Part shown: one piece after another, positions 28,238 to 39,764 of the stretch
How positions within the stretch are numbered: the first letter of the stretch is position 1
Layout: each line of letters opens with the position of its first letter
Assembly: GCF_900078745.1 (NCBI RefSeq)
Contig: NZ_FKII01000044.1
Location: 113,386-177,385 of the forward strand
DNA length: 64,000 nt
Origin: Candidatus Ichthyocystis sparus
GTDB lineage: Bacteria > Pseudomonadota > Gammaproteobacteria > Burkholderiales > 2013Ark19i
Direction: 5' to 3'
Translations under genes and position numbers: made by a program
The notes under the pieces: model-generated
Seen by the model: the letters and a program-made list of their open reading frames with translations, nothing else
What the model was told of the DNA's origin: nothing
The model's database searches: none

Positions 28238-29251
28238 TCACCTACTAGCAACTAATCCTACACTGGCTCCAAAGCTCAGCATTCGTTCTATGGGTAAAAT
28301 CGCCCTCCGTGCAATTTCTTCATCCAAAAAAATCTCCGGCTGACCCTTCTCCAAGGCACTAGCCAATAAAGAAAGACTATTCATAGCCATCCATGGACAA
28401 TGTGCACAGACCGTGCATGGACGATTTTCTCGCGAAGTAGGAGCAGGAATAAAAATCTTCTCAGGATTTTGTGCTCTCATTTTATATAGCAACCCAGCAT
28501 CAGTAGCAACTATCATTTTCTTAGCACTTGTATCACGAGCGTAAGACAACAACTGCGTTGTTGATCCAACGCAATCAGCTAAAGACACAACACCAGTGGG
28601 AGATTCAGGATGTACCAATATCTTGACGTCTGGCTCCTCATTTTTCATCTTTTGCAGCTCTAAAAGTTGAAATTCGTCATGTACAACACAGGAAGCATTC
28701 CATATAACCATATTAATACCAGTTCGTTCGGATATATTACGTCCTAAGTGCCAATCAGGAGCAAAAACTATCTTCTTGTTTTGGGAATGCAAATGTTTAA
28801 TAACTAGTTCAGCTATTGAGGAAGTTACAGTCCAATCACACATAGACTTTACTGCAGCACTAGTATTCGTATAACAGACAATTGTGTGATCACTGTATTT
28901 CTCGCAAAACAACTTGAACTCGTCAGGTGGGCAACCCTCATCCAGGCTGCAGGTCGCCTCCTTACTGAGAGTTAAAATCCTCTTGTTATACGATAAAATT
29001 TTGGCAGTTTCTGCCATAAAACGCACCCCAGCAACCACTAAGGTATCGGCAGGATGGTCGCGCCCAAAACGAGCCATCTCCAAAGAATCAGAAACGCAAC
29101 CGCCAGTTTCCTCGGCCAAATCCTGTAAATCACCATCAACATAATAGTGAACAACCAACACAGCATTGCTCTTTTTTAGTAAATCGCGACAATGTTCCTT
29201 CAAGGCTACCTTATCAGGGTAATCATCTAGTAGTCGCAGAGGAATTGACAT
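28238..29251 (-). CDS. nadA: NadA, quinolinate synthase
   Basis: NadA condenses iminoaspartate with dihydroxyacetone phosphate to quinolinate using a [4Fe-4S] cluster. The three cluster cysteine regions are present (EGCPPDEF, NASCVVHDEF and CTVCAHCPW), along with the HYYVDGD substrate motif. The ATG at 29251 gives 337 residues and overlaps the end of nadC by 29 bases; a longer in-frame start lies inside nadC. nadB is not adjacent. The 250 bases downstream (27988-28237) hold no convincing gene. Confidence 0.94.
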   Translation of the reverse strand: MSIPLRLLDDYPDKVALKEHCRDLLKKSNAVLVVHYYVDGDLQDLAEETGGCVSDSLEMARFGRDHPADTLVVAGVRFMAETAKILSYNKRILTLSKEATCSLDEGCPPDEFKLFCEKYSDHTIVCYTNTSAAVKSMCDWTVTSSIAELVIKHLHSQNKKIVFAPDWHLGRNISERTGINMVIWNASCVVHDEFQLLELQKMKNEEPDVKILVHPESPTGVVSLADCVGSTTQLLSYARDTSAKKMIVATDAGLLYKMRAQNPEKIFIPAPTSRENRPCTVCAHCPWMAMNSLSLLASALEKGQPEIFLDEEIARRAILPIERMLSFGASVGLVASR

Positions 29252-30110
29252 GGCTAACCCGAACTTGTAAAGAAAAATCAACGGCAACAATTGACTTAGT
29301 CAAAGCACCTATAGATATACGATCCACACCTGTTTCAGCATAAGAAGACACCGTATTTTCAGTAATGCCCCCAGACACCTCGAGAACAGCTCTCCCATCG
29401 TTAATTTTTACTGCTTCACGAACACAAGAAAGCTCCATATTATCTAACATAATCATATCTATACCGCAGCTCAAGGCTTCCCTTAATTGTTCTAAAGTAT
29501 CAACCTCAATCATTACTGGAAACAAACCAGATGAATGAAACCTATGCTCCTTTTTTATTCTATTATATGCTTCCGTAACACCGCCAACTGCATTAATATG
29601 ATTGTCCTTAATTAGTATCATATCGTACAAACCCGAGCGATGGTTTTCCCCTCCCCCACAACGAACAGCGTACTTCTGCGCCAATCTAAGGCCTGGTATA
29701 GTCTTTCTAGAGTCTAGTATTTGGCATTTAGTGTGTTTGACAAGGGACACAAATTTAGATGTTCTTGTGGCCACACCACTAAGCATCTGTAAAAAATTCA
29801 AAGCAACCCGCTCCGTAGAAAAAACTGACCGAGCACAGCCACAAACTTCAGCAACTATTGTCCCTGGAAGTATGGTATCGCCGTCATTAAAGAACCACTT
29901 AACCCTCACTGAAGGATCAACCTGAAAAAAAGAAGTGTCAAACCATTGCTGCCCGCACAAGGTAGCATGCTCATTAACAATAAGCTCCACGCAAACAACA
30001 GAACTACTAGAAACTAATATCGAGGTCAAATCCCCTTCTGAGCCCCAGTCCTCCATTAATGCCAAAGACACTTGATTATGTATTTCATGAGAAAATGGGA
30101 ATCTTTTCAT
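29223..30110 (-). CDS. nadC: NadC, quinolinate phosphoribosyltransferase
   Basis: NadC converts quinolinate and PRPP to nicotinate mononucleotide with release of CO2. The motifs DSRKTIPGLR, KYAVRCGGGENHR, IKDNHI and EVDTLEQ, and the GGI/SIGAL segments forming the phosphate site, are intact. I start at ATG 30110 (295 residues); a TTG five codons earlier is less likely. It precedes and overlaps nadA, so quinolinate formation and use are coexpressed. Confidence 0.94.
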   Translation of the reverse strand: MKRFPFSHEIHNQVSLALMEDWGSEGDLTSILVSSSSVVCVELIVNEHATLCGQQWFDTSFFQVDPSVRVKWFFNDGDTILPGTIVAEVCGCARSVFSTERVALNFLQMLSGVATRTSKFVSLVKHTKCQILDSRKTIPGLRLAQKYAVRCGGGENHRSGLYDMILIKDNHINAVGGVTEAYNRIKKEHRFHSSGLFPVMIEVDTLEQLREALSCGIDMIMLDNMELSCVREAVKINDGRAVLEVSGGITENTVSSYAETGVDRISIGALTKSIVAVDFSLQVRVSHVNSSATTR

Positions 30111-30278
30111 AACAGCATGGACCAAAAACTAGATACGGTATCCTATACGGGCAAATGTCACCACAAAATTGTTACTGCTCTATCCAAACTACACACCTAT
30201 ATACCAATATTTAGGTAGCAATACACAGAACGCGCCTTTAATGAAGGCCAAAAGTCCACATTTAGCAACTTAATACCG

Positions 30279-30287
30279 TGCTACAAT
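30279..30287 (+). promoter_or_regulatory. Candidate extended -10 promoter of rpiA
   Basis: TGCTACAAT is an extended -10 (TG-N-TACAAT) about 35 bases before the rpiA start, with no good -35 hexamer. The same nine bases precede tRNA-Ser at 55032-55040. Confidence 0.4.
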
Positions 30288-30321
30288 GCAGGGGGTGATT
30301 TGAAGACCTGGAACAAATTTC

Positions 30322-30990
30322 TTGAACGATAAAGATTACCTCAAACAACAGGCAGCAACAGCAGTCCTAGAAATAATAGGAAAGAATTGCACAATTGGCG
30401 TAGGCACGGGATCTACGGTCGACTTCTTCATTGAATTACTTAACAAATCTGGGCTAGAAGTGTCTGGGGTTGTCCCGAGCTCTGTTAGAACTAGAAAAAA
30501 TCTGGAAATAGCCAATCTACCTGTCACAAGCCCCAACAGTGTATCAGAATTAGATTACTACATTGATGGTGCAGATGAAGTCATGGAAAATGGATTCATG
30601 CTCAAAGGTGGTGGTGGAGCCTTAACTGGAGAAAAAATAGTATCTCAATTGGCTCGTACTTTTATTTGCATCGCGGATTACTCAAAAAAAGTATCATTTT
30701 TGGGAAGAGGTCAGTCTCCTGTTACACTTGAGGTAATTTCAATTGCGCGTTCCTATGTATCTCGCGAGATTGTTAAAATGGGTGGATCTCCTCGTTGGAG
30801 GGAAACCGAGAAGACGGATTATGGCAATGATCTTATAGATGTTTTTGACTTACCTATAGACAGTGCAACTGAATGGGAGTCCAAGCTGTCACAGATAATG
30901 GGAGTTGTATGCTGCGGTATATTTGCAAAAAACAGGGCTCACATAGTTATACTGTCGTACCCTGATAGTGTTTCCATAATCCACACATAG
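30322..30990 (+). CDS. rpiA: RpiA, ribose-5-phosphate isomerase A
   Basis: RpiA interconverts ribose-5-phosphate and ribulose-5-phosphate in the pentose phosphate pathway. GVGTGSTVDFFI, DYYIDGADEV and the KGGGGALTGEK active-site segment with its catalytic residues are present; 222 residues is normal. The start is TTG at 30322: an in-frame TGA lies about 24 bases upstream and no ATG or GTG is available between, so expression may be modest. Confidence 0.93.
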   Translation: MNDKDYLKQQAATAVLEIIGKNCTIGVGTGSTVDFFIELLNKSGLEVSGVVPSSVRTRKNLEIANLPVTSPNSVSELDYYIDGADEVMENGFMLKGGGGALTGEKIVSQLARTFICIADYSKKVSFLGRGQSPVTLEVISIARSYVSREIVKMGGSPRWRETEKTDYGNDLIDVFDLPIDSATEWESKLSQIMGVVCCGIFAKNRAHIVILSYPDSVSIIHT

Positions 30991-31016
30991 ATTAACCTAG
31001 GAGGGCCCTGCTATCC

Positions 31017-31739
31017 ATGGATAGCCATCACGTCAATAAACAATTCGATGCGGAACTAACTAAGTTACGCCAGAGAATACTAGAGATGGGTCGCTTGGTA
31101 CAAGAGCAAATAGCTGATGCAATTTCCGGCTTTGCAGATGCAGATTTGGAAAAGCTCAACAAGGTAGTAGACACCGACTCCGTAGTCAATAACATACACG
31201 TAGAAATAGACGAGGAATGTAGCCAAATCATTGCCCGACGGCAACCTAAGGCAAACGACCTTAGGTACGTAATGGCAGCGGCGAAGATGGTTACAGACCT
31301 GGAGAGAATAGGTGATGAAGCAAAAAAAATAGCTCTTAAAGCTCGGCTTGTGATACTCAGACAAGAAGAAAAGCAGCTTCCATTACCCAAAGTTGGACTA
31401 AGACCATCAGCGGAGATTGCTCTAGGCATGATAGCCCTTTCTATGGATGCGTTTGCATCTTTAGATACAAAAATGGTATTTACCATCGCCCGTGAAGACA
31501 AGCGTGTAGATAGAGAGTTTCGTGGAATAATTAGGCAACTTGTAACTTTCATGCTAGAAGACACCAGATATATTTCCAATGCGATGGAAATTCTGTTAAT
31601 AGCTAAGGCCATAGAGAGAATTGGCGATCATGCCAAAAACATGGCCGAGTACATAATTTACATTGTGGAAGGTCGTGATATTCGTCATGTACAAATAATT
31701 GAGCCAGATGACGAGATTGAACTGGACGACATGAGTTAG
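31017..31739 (+). CDS. phoU: PhoU, phosphate-signalling regulator
   Basis: PhoU links the Pst phosphate transporter to the PhoR sensor kinase and limits phosphate uptake. The 240-residue protein has two PhoU three-helix repeats, each with an E/DxxxD metal-binding pattern (MVTDLERIGDEAKKIA and KAIERIGDHAKNMAEY). A strong AGGAGGG precedes the ATG. No pst or phoBR genes are in the window, so this is an orphan copy here; its neighbours are rpiA and fba. Confidence 0.92.
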   Translation: MDSHHVNKQFDAELTKLRQRILEMGRLVQEQIADAISGFADADLEKLNKVVDTDSVVNNIHVEIDEECSQIIARRQPKANDLRYVMAAAKMVTDLERIGDEAKKIALKARLVILRQEEKQLPLPKVGLRPSAEIALGMIALSMDAFASLDTKMVFTIAREDKRVDREFRGIIRQLVTFMLEDTRYISNAMEILLIAKAIERIGDHAKNMAEYIIYIVEGRDIRHVQIIEPDDEIELDDMS

Positions 31740-31780
31740 AATTGCCAAGGTACCCGTTCTTTCAGTAGGAGTTTATTACT

Positions 31781-32815
31781 ATGTTATTGCCAATGAAGGT
31801 GCTGTTGGATCATGCAGCAGAGTTCCAGTATGGCATTCCGGCGTTCAACGTGAACAATTTAGAACAAATACAGGCAATTATGCGAGCTGCTGCTAAAACC
31901 AACAGCCCTGTCATACTACAAGCATCTGCCGGCGCAAGAAAATATGCCGGAGAGATTTTTTTGAAGTACTTATTTGAATCTGCCATTCAGGCTTACCACA
32001 AAATACCTGTTGCTATTCATCAAGATCATGGACAAACACCTGCAGTTTGCATGGGAGCCATACGTATGGGATTCAGCTCTGTGATGATGGATGGATCTTT
32101 GCGTGAGGATGGAAAAACTCCAGCAAGCTACGAATATAACGTGGAAGTGACTAGGAAGGTTGTGGAATTCGCTCATGCTGTTGGAATAACAGTAGAAGGA
32201 GAGCTTGGTTGTTTAGGCTCACTTGAAACGGGAACTGCTGGCAGTGAAGATGGTATAGGAGCAGAAGGAATCATTAAAGGAGAGGATCTTCTAACTGATC
32301 CTAATCAGGCAGCTGACTTTGTTGACAAAACTGGCATAGATGCATTAGCAATTGCTATTGGCACATCTCATGGGGCGTACAAGTTCACTAGAAAACCAAC
32401 CAACGATATCTTGGACATTGAACGTATAAAGGATATCCATAAACGTATTCCTAACACACACTTGGTAATGCACGGTGCTTCTTCAGTCCCTCAGGAACTT
32501 TTGGATGAGATTCGTTCCTTTGGCGGCACAATACCTGAAACATATGGTGTACCTGTTGAACAAATTGTTATAGCTATAAAAAATGGTGTTCGTAAGATAA
32601 ACATCGACACGGACATCAGGTTAGCTATGACTGCTGGTATTAGAATGTCTCTTTATAAAAATCCTGAAAATTTTGATCCTAGAGTTTATTTAAAGGAAGC
32701 CATAGTTGGTGCTGAGAAAGTATGTTGTAACCGCTATGAAAGTTTTGGATGTGCTGGCATGGCTAGCAAAATACGAGAAACATCCTTTGAAGAAATGGCT
32801 TCTAGATACTTGTAA
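31781..32815 (+). CDS. fba: Class II fructose-1,6-bisphosphate aldolase
   Basis: A zinc-dependent aldolase of glycolysis and gluconeogenesis. The zinc and active-site segments are present: [41 protein letters not shown] and MHGASSVP. The GxxED insertion and 344-residue length match the class II type found in betaproteobacteria and the Calvin-cycle enzymes. AGGAG lies before the ATG. purC follows closely. Confidence 0.94.
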   Translation: MLLPMKVLLDHAAEFQYGIPAFNVNNLEQIQAIMRAAAKTNSPVILQASAGARKYAGEIFLKYLFESAIQAYHKIPVAIHQDHGQTPAVCMGAIRMGFSSVMMDGSLREDGKTPASYEYNVEVTRKVVEFAHAVGITVEGELGCLGSLETGTAGSEDGIGAEGIIKGEDLLTDPNQAADFVDKTGIDALAIAIGTSHGAYKFTRKPTNDILDIERIKDIHKRIPNTHLVMHGASSVPQELLDEIRSFGGTIPETYGVPVEQIVIAIKNGVRKINIDTDIRLAMTAGIRMSLYKNPENFDPRVYLKEAIVGAEKVCCNRYESFGCAGMASKIRETSFEEMASRYL

Positions 32816-32846
32816 GAACAACTGGAACCGAAGGAAAATCTTCTTA

Positions 32847-33746
32847 GTGAATAATGTTTACGAAACCCACCTATCCGGTCTTGCTATTGTAAACAGAGGT
32901 AAAGTCAGAGATCTATATGCAATAAATAGTGACTCCTTGTTAATGGTAACTAGTGATCGATTATCTGCTTTTGATAGAGTTTTTCGTTACCCAGTTCCTG
33001 GTAAAGGAATTATACTAACTGATATATCTAACTTTTGGTTTAGCAAGATAGGTCATGTTGTTCCGCACCATTTGCTTCCCGTTGATCCCGAATCTATAGT
33101 CTCTATGGAAGAGGATAGGAGGGCGATACATAGACGTGCTGTTGTGGTTAAGCGTCTAACGCCAATTCCGATAGAGTCAGTAGTTAGGGGGCATTTAGCT
33201 GGAAGCGGCTGGAATGATTACAAAAGGACGGGAAAAGTTAGTGATATCTCTCTTCCTCCGGGTATCGTTCCTTCAAAACCTCTACTTGAGCCTATCTGGA
33301 CTCCTTTCATCAAGGCCTCAAATAGTGGTCATGACCAAATCTGCTCTTTTGACTATGTAGCAAATCTTGTGGGAAAAGACATAGCTGAAAAAATGCGTAG
33401 TATATCAATCGACATATACAAGCTGGCATATGACTATGCCCTGGATAAAGAGCTTATACTGGTAGATACTAAAATGGAATTCGGCTTAGATAAAGACGGT
33501 ACTCTCTACATAATGGATGAACTTTTAACACCTGATTCATCAAGGTACTGGAGGCGTGATAGCATTATCAATGGCAGTGATACTCCTTTTTCCCTTGATA
33601 AGCAGTATATTCGCGACTACTGGCGAAAAATGTCGTATCATCCGGATTGCCAGGAGTTGCCGGACGTCCCCAGTTACGTTATTGATGAGCTTCGCAGACG
33701 TTATGATGAGGTACATGGATTAATATTGGGATATCGTGCCGTTTAA
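32847..33746 (+). CDS. purC: PurC, SAICAR synthetase
   Basis: PurC ligates aspartate to carboxyaminoimidazole ribotide in purine synthesis. GKVRDLY (ATP grasp), [22 protein letters not shown] and [12 protein letters not shown] are present. The frame is open well upstream into fba, but family alignment and an AAGGA element support the GTG at 32847 (299 residues, close to the betaproteobacterial length). purE and purK do not follow; hslV does, starting 29 bases after the stop. Confidence 0.93.
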   Translation: MNNVYETHLSGLAIVNRGKVRDLYAINSDSLLMVTSDRLSAFDRVFRYPVPGKGIILTDISNFWFSKIGHVVPHHLLPVDPESIVSMEEDRRAIHRRAVVVKRLTPIPIESVVRGHLAGSGWNDYKRTGKVSDISLPPGIVPSKPLLEPIWTPFIKASNSGHDQICSFDYVANLVGKDIAEKMRSISIDIYKLAYDYALDKELILVDTKMEFGLDKDGTLYIMDELLTPDSSRYWRRDSIINGSDTPFSLDKQYIRDYWRKMSYHPDCQELPDVPSYVIDELRRRYDEVHGLILGYRAV

Positions 33747-33774
33747 CCTTAAAAACTTATTCGTAAAGGTTGTT

Positions 33775-34308
33775 ATGGAACAATTTCATGGAACGACTAT
33801 TGTTTCTGTTCGTAGAGGGGATAGTGTTTGCATCGGCGGAGATGGTCAGGTTACTTTAGGAAGCAGTGTGATTAAGGGATCTGCAAATAAGATTCGTCGA
33901 CTTTATCATGGTCGTGTCCTGGCGGGGTTTGCTGGAGCAACCGCCGATGCTTTTGCCCTATTTGAGCGCTTCGAAGCTATGCTGAAAAAACACCAGGGTC
34001 ATCTTATGCGATCTGCTGTCCAATTGGCTAAAGATTGGCGTAGTGATGGTGGATTGCGCAAATTGGAAGCTATGTTAGCTGTAGCAAGCAAGGAGAACTC
34101 TGTCATCATAACTGGAACAGGGGACGTACTAGAACCGGAGTACGGCATAATAGCCATCGGCAGTGGCGGTAATTTTGCCCACTCTGCTGCTCGTGCCCTA
34201 TTAGAACACACGGAATATGATGTAGAGAAAATAGTAAGTATTTCTCTTGGTATTGCTGGGGATTTGTGTATATACACGAACCAGCACCACACCATAGAAA
34301 AACTTTAG
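33775..34308 (+). CDS. hslV: HslV, ATP-dependent protease peptidase subunit
   Basis: HslV (ClpQ) is the dodecameric proteolytic core of HslUV. The precursor starts MEQFHGTT; removal of six residues exposes the catalytic Thr7. [30 protein letters not shown] and the C-terminal Gly-rich [17 protein letters not shown] are diagnostic. I start at ATG 33775, with AAAGG upstream. It is cotranscribed with hslU. Confidence 0.96.
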   Translation: MEQFHGTTIVSVRRGDSVCIGGDGQVTLGSSVIKGSANKIRRLYHGRVLAGFAGATADAFALFERFEAMLKKHQGHLMRSAVQLAKDWRSDGGLRKLEAMLAVASKENSVIITGTGDVLEPEYGIIAIGSGGNFAHSAARALLEHTEYDVEKIVSISLGIAGDLCIYTNQHHTIEKL

Positions 34309-34347
34309 TAAAAATTGTAACTGTTACTTGAAAATAGGACTGTATGT

Positions 34348-35694
34348 ATGTCTTCAATGAAGCCAAGCGAAATTGTTCAAGAGCTGGATAAGCATATTGT
34401 TGGTCAACAAAAAGCCAAGCGTGCTGTTGCTGTGGCTTTAAGGTCGCGCTGGCGCAGGCAACAGGTACCGGACCCACTTCGTCAAGAAATCACGCCCAAG
34501 AACATCCTGATGATAGGGCCGACTGGGGTAGGTAAAACAGAGATAGCTCGTCGTTTGGCAAAAATGTCTGGGGCCCCGTTCATCAAAGTCGAGGCAACAA
34601 AATTCACTGAGGTAGGTTACGTTGGTCGTGACGTGGAGACCATAATACGTGATCTAGTGGAAGTTGCCATAAAGCAGGAACGCGAGCGTACTATCATAAA
34701 GAATAACATAAGAGCGACAGAAGCTGCGGAAAAGAAGATTTTGTCAATCCTAATAGCATCTGCCAGGGCTTCTTATGACATAGCTGATTTTGAAGATGAG
34801 GAGCAAAAGAAGCAGTCTGAGCTCTCTGAAAAGGAGTGGCTAGAAAAGCTTCGTAATAACGAACTGGACAATGAGGATATTGAGCTTGAGCTGTCTGGCA
34901 ATAATCAGGCAATGGAGATATTCGCTCCTCCGGGAATGGAGGAGTTGACTGGCCAGATACAAAGTATGTTCCAGTCTGTTGTGAGTCAGCAGAAAAAACG
35001 CAGAAAAATGAAGGTTAGCGAGGCTCGTAAGTTGTTGGCTGATGAAGAGGCTGGACGTCTTGTAAACGAGGAGGAAGTTAAGAAAGATGCTCTTTATAAT
35101 GTAGAGCATAACGGCATAGTTTTCATAGATGAGATTGATAAGATCACTATCCGCAACGCTACACAAAATGCTGATGTATCGAGGCAGGGTGTGCAGCGTG
35201 ATCTTCTACCATTGGTTGAGGGTACCATTGTGACTACAAAGTATGGAATGATTAAGACGGATCATATTTTGTTTATTGCCAGTGGAGCTTTTCACTTATC
35301 AAAACCCTCCGACATGATACCGGAGTTACAGGGTCGTTTCCCTGTGCAGGTTGAGTTAGAAAAGCTCACGGTTGATGACTTTGTGCAGATATTATCTCAG
35401 ACCAACAACTGTCTTACCAAACAGTACGTAGCCTTGCTTAAGACAGAGGGTGTGGATCTGCATTTTACTGAGGATGGTGTACGAAAAATTTCTGAAATAG
35501 CATATGACATGAATGAATCTGTAGAGAATATAGGCGCACGCCGCTTGTACACCGTAGTAGAAAAGATGTTGGAGGATATTTCGTTCCTCGGTTCTGAGAG
35601 TATAGAAAAAGAAAAAAACATAGATTCCAAGTACGTATCAGAGCATCTATCTGACCTCAAGGAAGGAGAAGACTTCCAGCAGTACATAATATAG
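34348..35694 (+). CDS. hslU: HslU, ATPase subunit of HslUV
   Basis: HslU (ClpY) is the AAA+ unfoldase that feeds HslV. Walker [12 protein letters not shown], the pore motif GYVGRD, the I-domain (about 110-230, rich in Glu and Lys), Walker [10 protein letters not shown] and the sensor regions are present. The final residues, which insert into HslV, are normally E-D-L-S-R-F-I-L; here the end reads EDFQQYII, a modest variation. 448 residues is normal. Confidence 0.96.
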   Translation: MSSMKPSEIVQELDKHIVGQQKAKRAVAVALRSRWRRQQVPDPLRQEITPKNILMIGPTGVGKTEIARRLAKMSGAPFIKVEATKFTEVGYVGRDVETIIRDLVEVAIKQERERTIIKNNIRATEAAEKKILSILIASARASYDIADFEDEEQKKQSELSEKEWLEKLRNNELDNEDIELELSGNNQAMEIFAPPGMEELTGQIQSMFQSVVSQQKKRRKMKVSEARKLLADEEAGRLVNEEEVKKDALYNVEHNGIVFIDEIDKITIRNATQNADVSRQGVQRDLLPLVEGTIVTTKYGMIKTDHILFIASGAFHLSKPSDMIPELQGRFPVQVELEKLTVDDFVQILSQTNNCLTKQYVALLKTEGVDLHFTEDGVRKISEIAYDMNESVENIGARRLYTVVEKMLEDISFLGSESIEKEKNIDSKYVSEHLSDLKEGEDFQQYII

Positions 35695-35712
35695 TAGCTT
35701 ACTCCTATCAAG

Positions 35713-35741
35713 GTAGCTGGTGTCTCCCACCAGCTACTTTT
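35713..35741 (+). terminator. Rho-independent terminator after hslU
   Basis: A perfect 10-bp stem (GTAGCTGGTG with CACCAGCTAC), a 5-base TCTCC loop and a TTTT run form an intrinsic terminator for the rpiA-to-hslU direction. The other strand has no T run. Confidence 0.85.
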
Positions 35742-35745
35742 GCTC

Positions 35746-37353
35746 TCAGTTCGTAACTGCACTGTTCTCCACAGAATCCACATATTCGTCATATGTCCCC
35801 AAGTAGTCCTTTATTTTATTATTAGAAAATGCCCATATGCGAGTTGCAACGGAGGATATGAATTGGCGATCGTGGGATACAAATATTACTGTACCTGTAT
35901 AAAGCTCCAATGCATAATTTAGTGACTCTATAGATTCCATATCCATGTGGTTAGTCGGCTCATCTAGCAACAGCACATTTGGCTTGGTTAGCATCAAGCG
36001 CCCATACAGGGCCCTTCCTCTTTCACCACCGGACAAAACTCCAACCTTTTTATGAACATCATCACCAGAAAATAAAAGTTTACCCAAGGTAGCACGCACT
36101 ATCTGATCATCTTCTTTTTCAGGCTTATATGACATTACCCATTCAAAAAGAGTAATGTCTTTCTGAAAAATATCACCATGGTCTTGGGGGTAGTAACCTA
36201 AATTAGTTTGATTTGACCAAGATACAGTCCCGCTGTCTGGTACCAAATCGCCGACCAATATCTTAAGCAAAGTACTCTTACCAACACCATTTGTACCTAC
36301 AATCGCGATTTTCTCTCCTGCGTGTACATTTGCCCCGAAACCTCCAAACAAATAGTTATCTGAAAAACTTTTAGACAATGATCTAACTTCCAACACCGTC
36401 CTATGCATAGTTTTGCCAACTTCAAAACGTATGAATGGATTTTGGCGTGAAGAAGGTTTAACATCTTCTACTTTAATCTTTTCAATTTGTTTGAGACGCG
36501 ATGTAGCCTGTTTTGATTTTGATTTGTTAGCAGAAAATCTCCTCACAAATTCCTGTAATTGAGTAATCTTTTCCTTTGCTCGTGCCTGCTCTGACAGTTG
36601 CTGGGTGCGAGCCAGAGTAGAGGCTTCCATATAGTCATCATAATTTCCTGGGTACACCCTTATAGTTCTATAATCTAAATCAGCAATATGTGTGCAAACA
36701 GCATTCAAAAAATGTCGGTCATGAGAAATAATAACCATGGTTGATTGGCGCGTGTTTAACACGTCCTCCAACCATTTAATGGTGTAAATATCTAAGTTAT
36801 TCGTTGGTTCATCTAGCAAAAGTATATCTGGATCAGCAAATAACGCCTGAGCCAACAAAATGCGCAGCTTAAACCCAGGAGCAATCTCCTTCATTTCCTT
36901 TTCATGATCTTCTATAACAATACCAACGCCAGACAGAAGTTCTGCAGCACGAGCGTTGGCTGTGTACCCGTCTAACTCAGCAAAACGTGCTTCTAAATTA
37001 CCAGCACGTATATAATCATCATCTGTAGAGTCTGGGGAAGAGTATATGGCATCCTTTTCATTCATAACTGCCCACAACTCTTCATGTCCTTGCACAACTA
37101 CATCGATAACTTTTTGATCATCAAAAGCAAACTGATCCTGTCGTAAAATACTAACTCTCTCATGCTGTCCATGCGATACCTCACCCCGAGTCGGATCAAG
37201 CAAGCCACCCAAGACTTTCATAAAGGTGGATTTACCGGAACCGTTAGCACCAATCAAGCCGTATCTATTACCCTCTCCGAGTTTTACGGAAACATTCTCA
37301 AACAGCGGCTTCGCACCAAATTGAACTGTTACACCTGACGCAATCAGCGGCAC
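35746..37353 (-). CDS. ABC-F family ATPase (YbiT-like)
   Basis: A cytoplasmic protein with two ABC ATPase domains and no membrane part; ABC-F proteins act on the ribosome. Walker A motifs GANGSGKST and GTNGVGKST, signature regions [14 protein letters not shown] and [15 protein letters not shown], and paired DEPTN(N/H)xD Walker B motifs are present, joined by a basic coiled-coil linker. [13 protein letters not shown] near the start matches YbiT. I choose GTG at 37353 with GGAAAGG upstream (535 residues, YbiT size). Confidence 0.88.
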   Translation of the reverse strand: MPLIASGVTVQFGAKPLFENVSVKLGEGNRYGLIGANGSGKSTFMKVLGGLLDPTRGEVSHGQHERVSILRQDQFAFDDQKVIDVVVQGHEELWAVMNEKDAIYSSPDSTDDDYIRAGNLEARFAELDGYTANARAAELLSGVGIVIEDHEKEMKEIAPGFKLRILLAQALFADPDILLLDEPTNNLDIYTIKWLEDVLNTRQSTMVIISHDRHFLNAVCTHIADLDYRTIRVYPGNYDDYMEASTLARTQQLSEQARAKEKITQLQEFVRRFSANKSKSKQATSRLKQIEKIKVEDVKPSSRQNPFIRFEVGKTMHRTVLEVRSLSKSFSDNYLFGGFGANVHAGEKIAIVGTNGVGKSTLLKILVGDLVPDSGTVSWSNQTNLGYYPQDHGDIFQKDITLFEWVMSYKPEKEDDQIVRATLGKLLFSGDDVHKKVGVLSGGERGRALYGRLMLTKPNVLLLDEPTNHMDMESIESLNYALELYTGTVIFVSHDRQFISSVATRIWAFSNNKIKDYLGTYDEYVDSVENSAVTN

Positions 37354-37467
37354 ACTAATACCTTTCCCTAAAAAATAAGAAGAAACCTGCTCCCAAAAGC
37401 ATATCTTACAGCACGGCCACAAAAGCAATGATATCCTTGTAGGGATAGTCATTTTACAGGTTAATCC

Positions 37468-38694
37468 ATGACATATGTAAGCAACCAAGCACTATCCCAA
37501 GTACAAAGAATGCTATGGGACAGAAGAAACTCTATAGAGGATTGGTTCACAACAAGACTTCCGGGAGAGAAACTACCTATCTACTGTTCGGTAGACATAA
37601 GGCACTCTGGATCAAAAATTGCAGTCATAGACACGAACCTATTCCCAGCTGGATTCAACAATATCCATCAATACAACTGGCAGCTGTGTGCGGACGCACT
37701 CAAATCTGCTTTGGAACACGAAGCCAAAGAACAAGCAGTCCTAATAGTGACTGAGGATCATACCAGAAACAGAGCCTACTTGGAAAATATCTACTCCCTC
37801 AATAAGTTGATAAAAATGGCCGGGCTTAACACATATATTGTCAACACATCGACAGCAAAAAATTCCAATACCGAGATACCATTGGGTAACAACAAAAGCG
37901 TTGTAATAAACTCTCTACAAATAGAGGAGATTAATTCATTATTAGGTCAGTGCTTCATATTACTTAACAATGATTTGTCTGGCGGTGTACCACCAGAATT
38001 AGCGCATCTTGCACGAACACGAAAGGTTAGTCCCCCCATATTAGGAGGTTGGTTTAATAGAAGCAAATACTTACATTTAAAAAACTACAACCTAATTGCT
38101 AATTCGTTCGGTGAAGATATTGGAATAGATCCATGGCACTTAACTAGTGAAATAGATATTTGCCCTTCCAACATACTAAAGGACGACACAGCACGTAGCG
38201 ACATGGTGCTCAAGGTGGCTCAAATTTTAGAGCATGCATATCAGGAGTATCAAAAACGCAATATAGATAAGAAGGCATTTGTCGTTATTAAAACAGATCC
38301 TGGTACGTATGGCATGGGTGTAATAACTGTCGAAAGCGATAAAGAGGCACTAGAAATAAATCGCAGTAAGAGAAAAAAATTAACTAGTGTAAAAGGTGGA
38401 GCTATTATCAGGAATTTTATTTTACAGGAGGGCATACACTCTGCAGAAAAAGTTAACAATCAGGTGGCAGAAAATACAATATATGCCATTAAAGATAAGG
38501 TTGTAGGTGGATTCATACGCACGCATCACAAAAAAAACGAACGAGAAAGTTTAAACTCTGTAGGCTCTACATTCGTCCCTATGAAATACGACATAAACAA
38601 CCAACATCACTATGTACTAAGTATACCGGTCAGGTTAGCCATGTTAGCAGTTGCTGAAGAAAACATACACGAAGCAACACCTGATAGCGAATGA
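37468..38694 (+). CDS. gshA: Glutamate-cysteine ligase, Acidithiobacillus/betaproteobacterial type
   Basis: The 408-residue protein matches the distinct GshA family of Acidithiobacillus and betaproteobacteria that makes gamma-glutamylcysteine, the first step of glutathione synthesis. Recognisable segments are [47 protein letters not shown] and [10 protein letters not shown]. No gshB follows, although it often does in betaproteobacteria. It is divergent from the ABC-F gene and convergent with erpA. Confidence 0.9.
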   Translation: MTYVSNQALSQVQRMLWDRRNSIEDWFTTRLPGEKLPIYCSVDIRHSGSKIAVIDTNLFPAGFNNIHQYNWQLCADALKSALEHEAKEQAVLIVTEDHTRNRAYLENIYSLNKLIKMAGLNTYIVNTSTAKNSNTEIPLGNNKSVVINSLQIEEINSLLGQCFILLNNDLSGGVPPELAHLARTRKVSPPILGGWFNRSKYLHLKNYNLIANSFGEDIGIDPWHLTSEIDICPSNILKDDTARSDMVLKVAQILEHAYQEYQKRNIDKKAFVVIKTDPGTYGMGVITVESDKEALEINRSKRKKLTSVKGGAIIRNFILQEGIHSAEKVNNQVAENTIYAIKDKVVGGFIRTHHKKNERESLNSVGSTFVPMKYDINNQHHYVLSIPVRLAMLAVAEENIHEATPDSE

Positions 38695-38781
38695 ACCCAT
38701 GACGAGCCAACTGAAGGCACTATGCTACGTTACAACTTGCGTTTTACTCAAATCAGCTGGGCGTATTGTACGCGTACCAAG

Positions 38782-39132
38782 TTATATGGAAAACGATGAA
38801 CCACACCCACAGGTAGTTTTAGCATTGGGATTTTTAATTGTAAACTGAGCCCCTTCAAGATCATCAACGTAGTCAATATCTGCGCCTTGAAGATATTGAT
38901 AGCTCATAGAATCTACAAGCAACAACACTCCCTCCTTCTCAAGAATGAAGTCATCGTCATTTATGACCTCATCGAAAATGAAGCCATATTGAAAGCCAGA
39001 GCACCCTCCACCTGTGATAAAAACACGTAGCTTCAAATCAGGATTAGATTCCTCATCCATCAGCTCCTTAACTCTAGATGCAGCAGAGTCAGAAAAATTT
39101 ATCACCGGAACAAAAGCAGATTCATCACTCAT
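38782..39132 (-). CDS. erpA: ErpA-type iron-sulfur cluster insertion protein
   Basis: An A-type carrier that delivers [4Fe-4S] or [2Fe-2S] clusters to apoproteins. Three conserved cysteines lie in [11 protein letters not shown] and CGCGSSF; 116 residues fits ErpA. It lies at the end of the rplM-rpsI-DUF6776-erpA group, a conserved betaproteobacterial order. ATG at 39132, 7 bases after the DUF6776 stop. Confidence 0.93.
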   Translation of the reverse strand: MSDESAFVPVINFSDSAASRVKELMDEESNPDLKLRVFITGGGCSGFQYGFIFDEVINDDDFILEKEGVLLLVDSMSYQYLQGADIDYVDDLEGAQFTIKNPNAKTTCGCGSSFSI

Positions 39133-39139
39133 AAGACAC

Positions 39140-39763
39140 TCATCCTTTTTTGGGATTTACGGGGAGCAATCTCACTTCGCGACCACTGTTGAATACAGCC
39201 GTCTTCTTAGCTGTAGAGTATTTATCCTTTACTATTAAAAAGGCACGCAACAACGTGTCGGTAGCATGCTTAGCCTTGGGCTCCAACATACCAGAAACCT
39301 CAGAAAAGTAACGAAAATTAACTGATCCGAAGGTGGAGCAGGCATCTCGAACTTTCGATCCATCAGGCAGTAGCCACTCACACTCTATAGAAAAGCCCAA
39401 GGAAAACAGTCTTTCCCTTGCAGCACCACCAACGGAGATTAGCGCATAATAAAAGTAGGAAGCACCGTCATATTGCACACGAAAATTAGAAATACTAATC
39501 AAAGAAGACCGTGGAGCAACCACTCCGCCCAAAATTGAGTACAACTCTAGACGTTCCCTGAGAAGCAAATTTTCCTGCTTAAGGCGATCAACATCATCAG
39601 ACAAAGCCCTAACAAGGTAATCCCTACCCAGCAACAGGTCCCCATGAGCAGAAACGCCACGTGCGGAACGGAAGCCCAATCTGTAAGAAAAAAAGAAAAA
39701 ACAGAGAAGAAAAAAAAATACAACCAGGACCCTAAGAACTACCTTCCAAGAAGCATTTTTCAT
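39140..39763 (-). CDS. DUF6776-like membrane protein
   Basis: A 207-residue protein with a single N-terminal membrane helix (about residues 8-27) preceded by a short basic segment, a coiled-coil stretch near 45-75, and a soluble domain with [10 protein letters not shown] and [15 protein letters not shown] that appear to be the conserved parts. Function unknown. The ATG at 39763 sits one base after the rpsI stop, so I use it rather than the longer frame inside rpsI. The name is based on position and overall look. Confidence 0.75.
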   Translation of the reverse strand: MKNASWKVVLRVLVVFFFLLCFFFFSYRLGFRSARGVSAHGDLLLGRDYLVRALSDDVDRLKQENLLLRERLELYSILGGVVAPRSSLISISNFRVQYDGASYFYYALISVGGAARERLFSLGFSIECEWLLPDGSKVRDACSTFGSVNFRYFSEVSGMLEPKAKHATDTLLRAFLIVKDKYSTAKKTAVFNSGREVRLLPVNPKKG

Positions 39764-39764
39764 C

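Noticed and set aside
31028..31612. 194-codon minus-strand frame
   Set aside because: It is antisense to phoU and has no recognisable motif.
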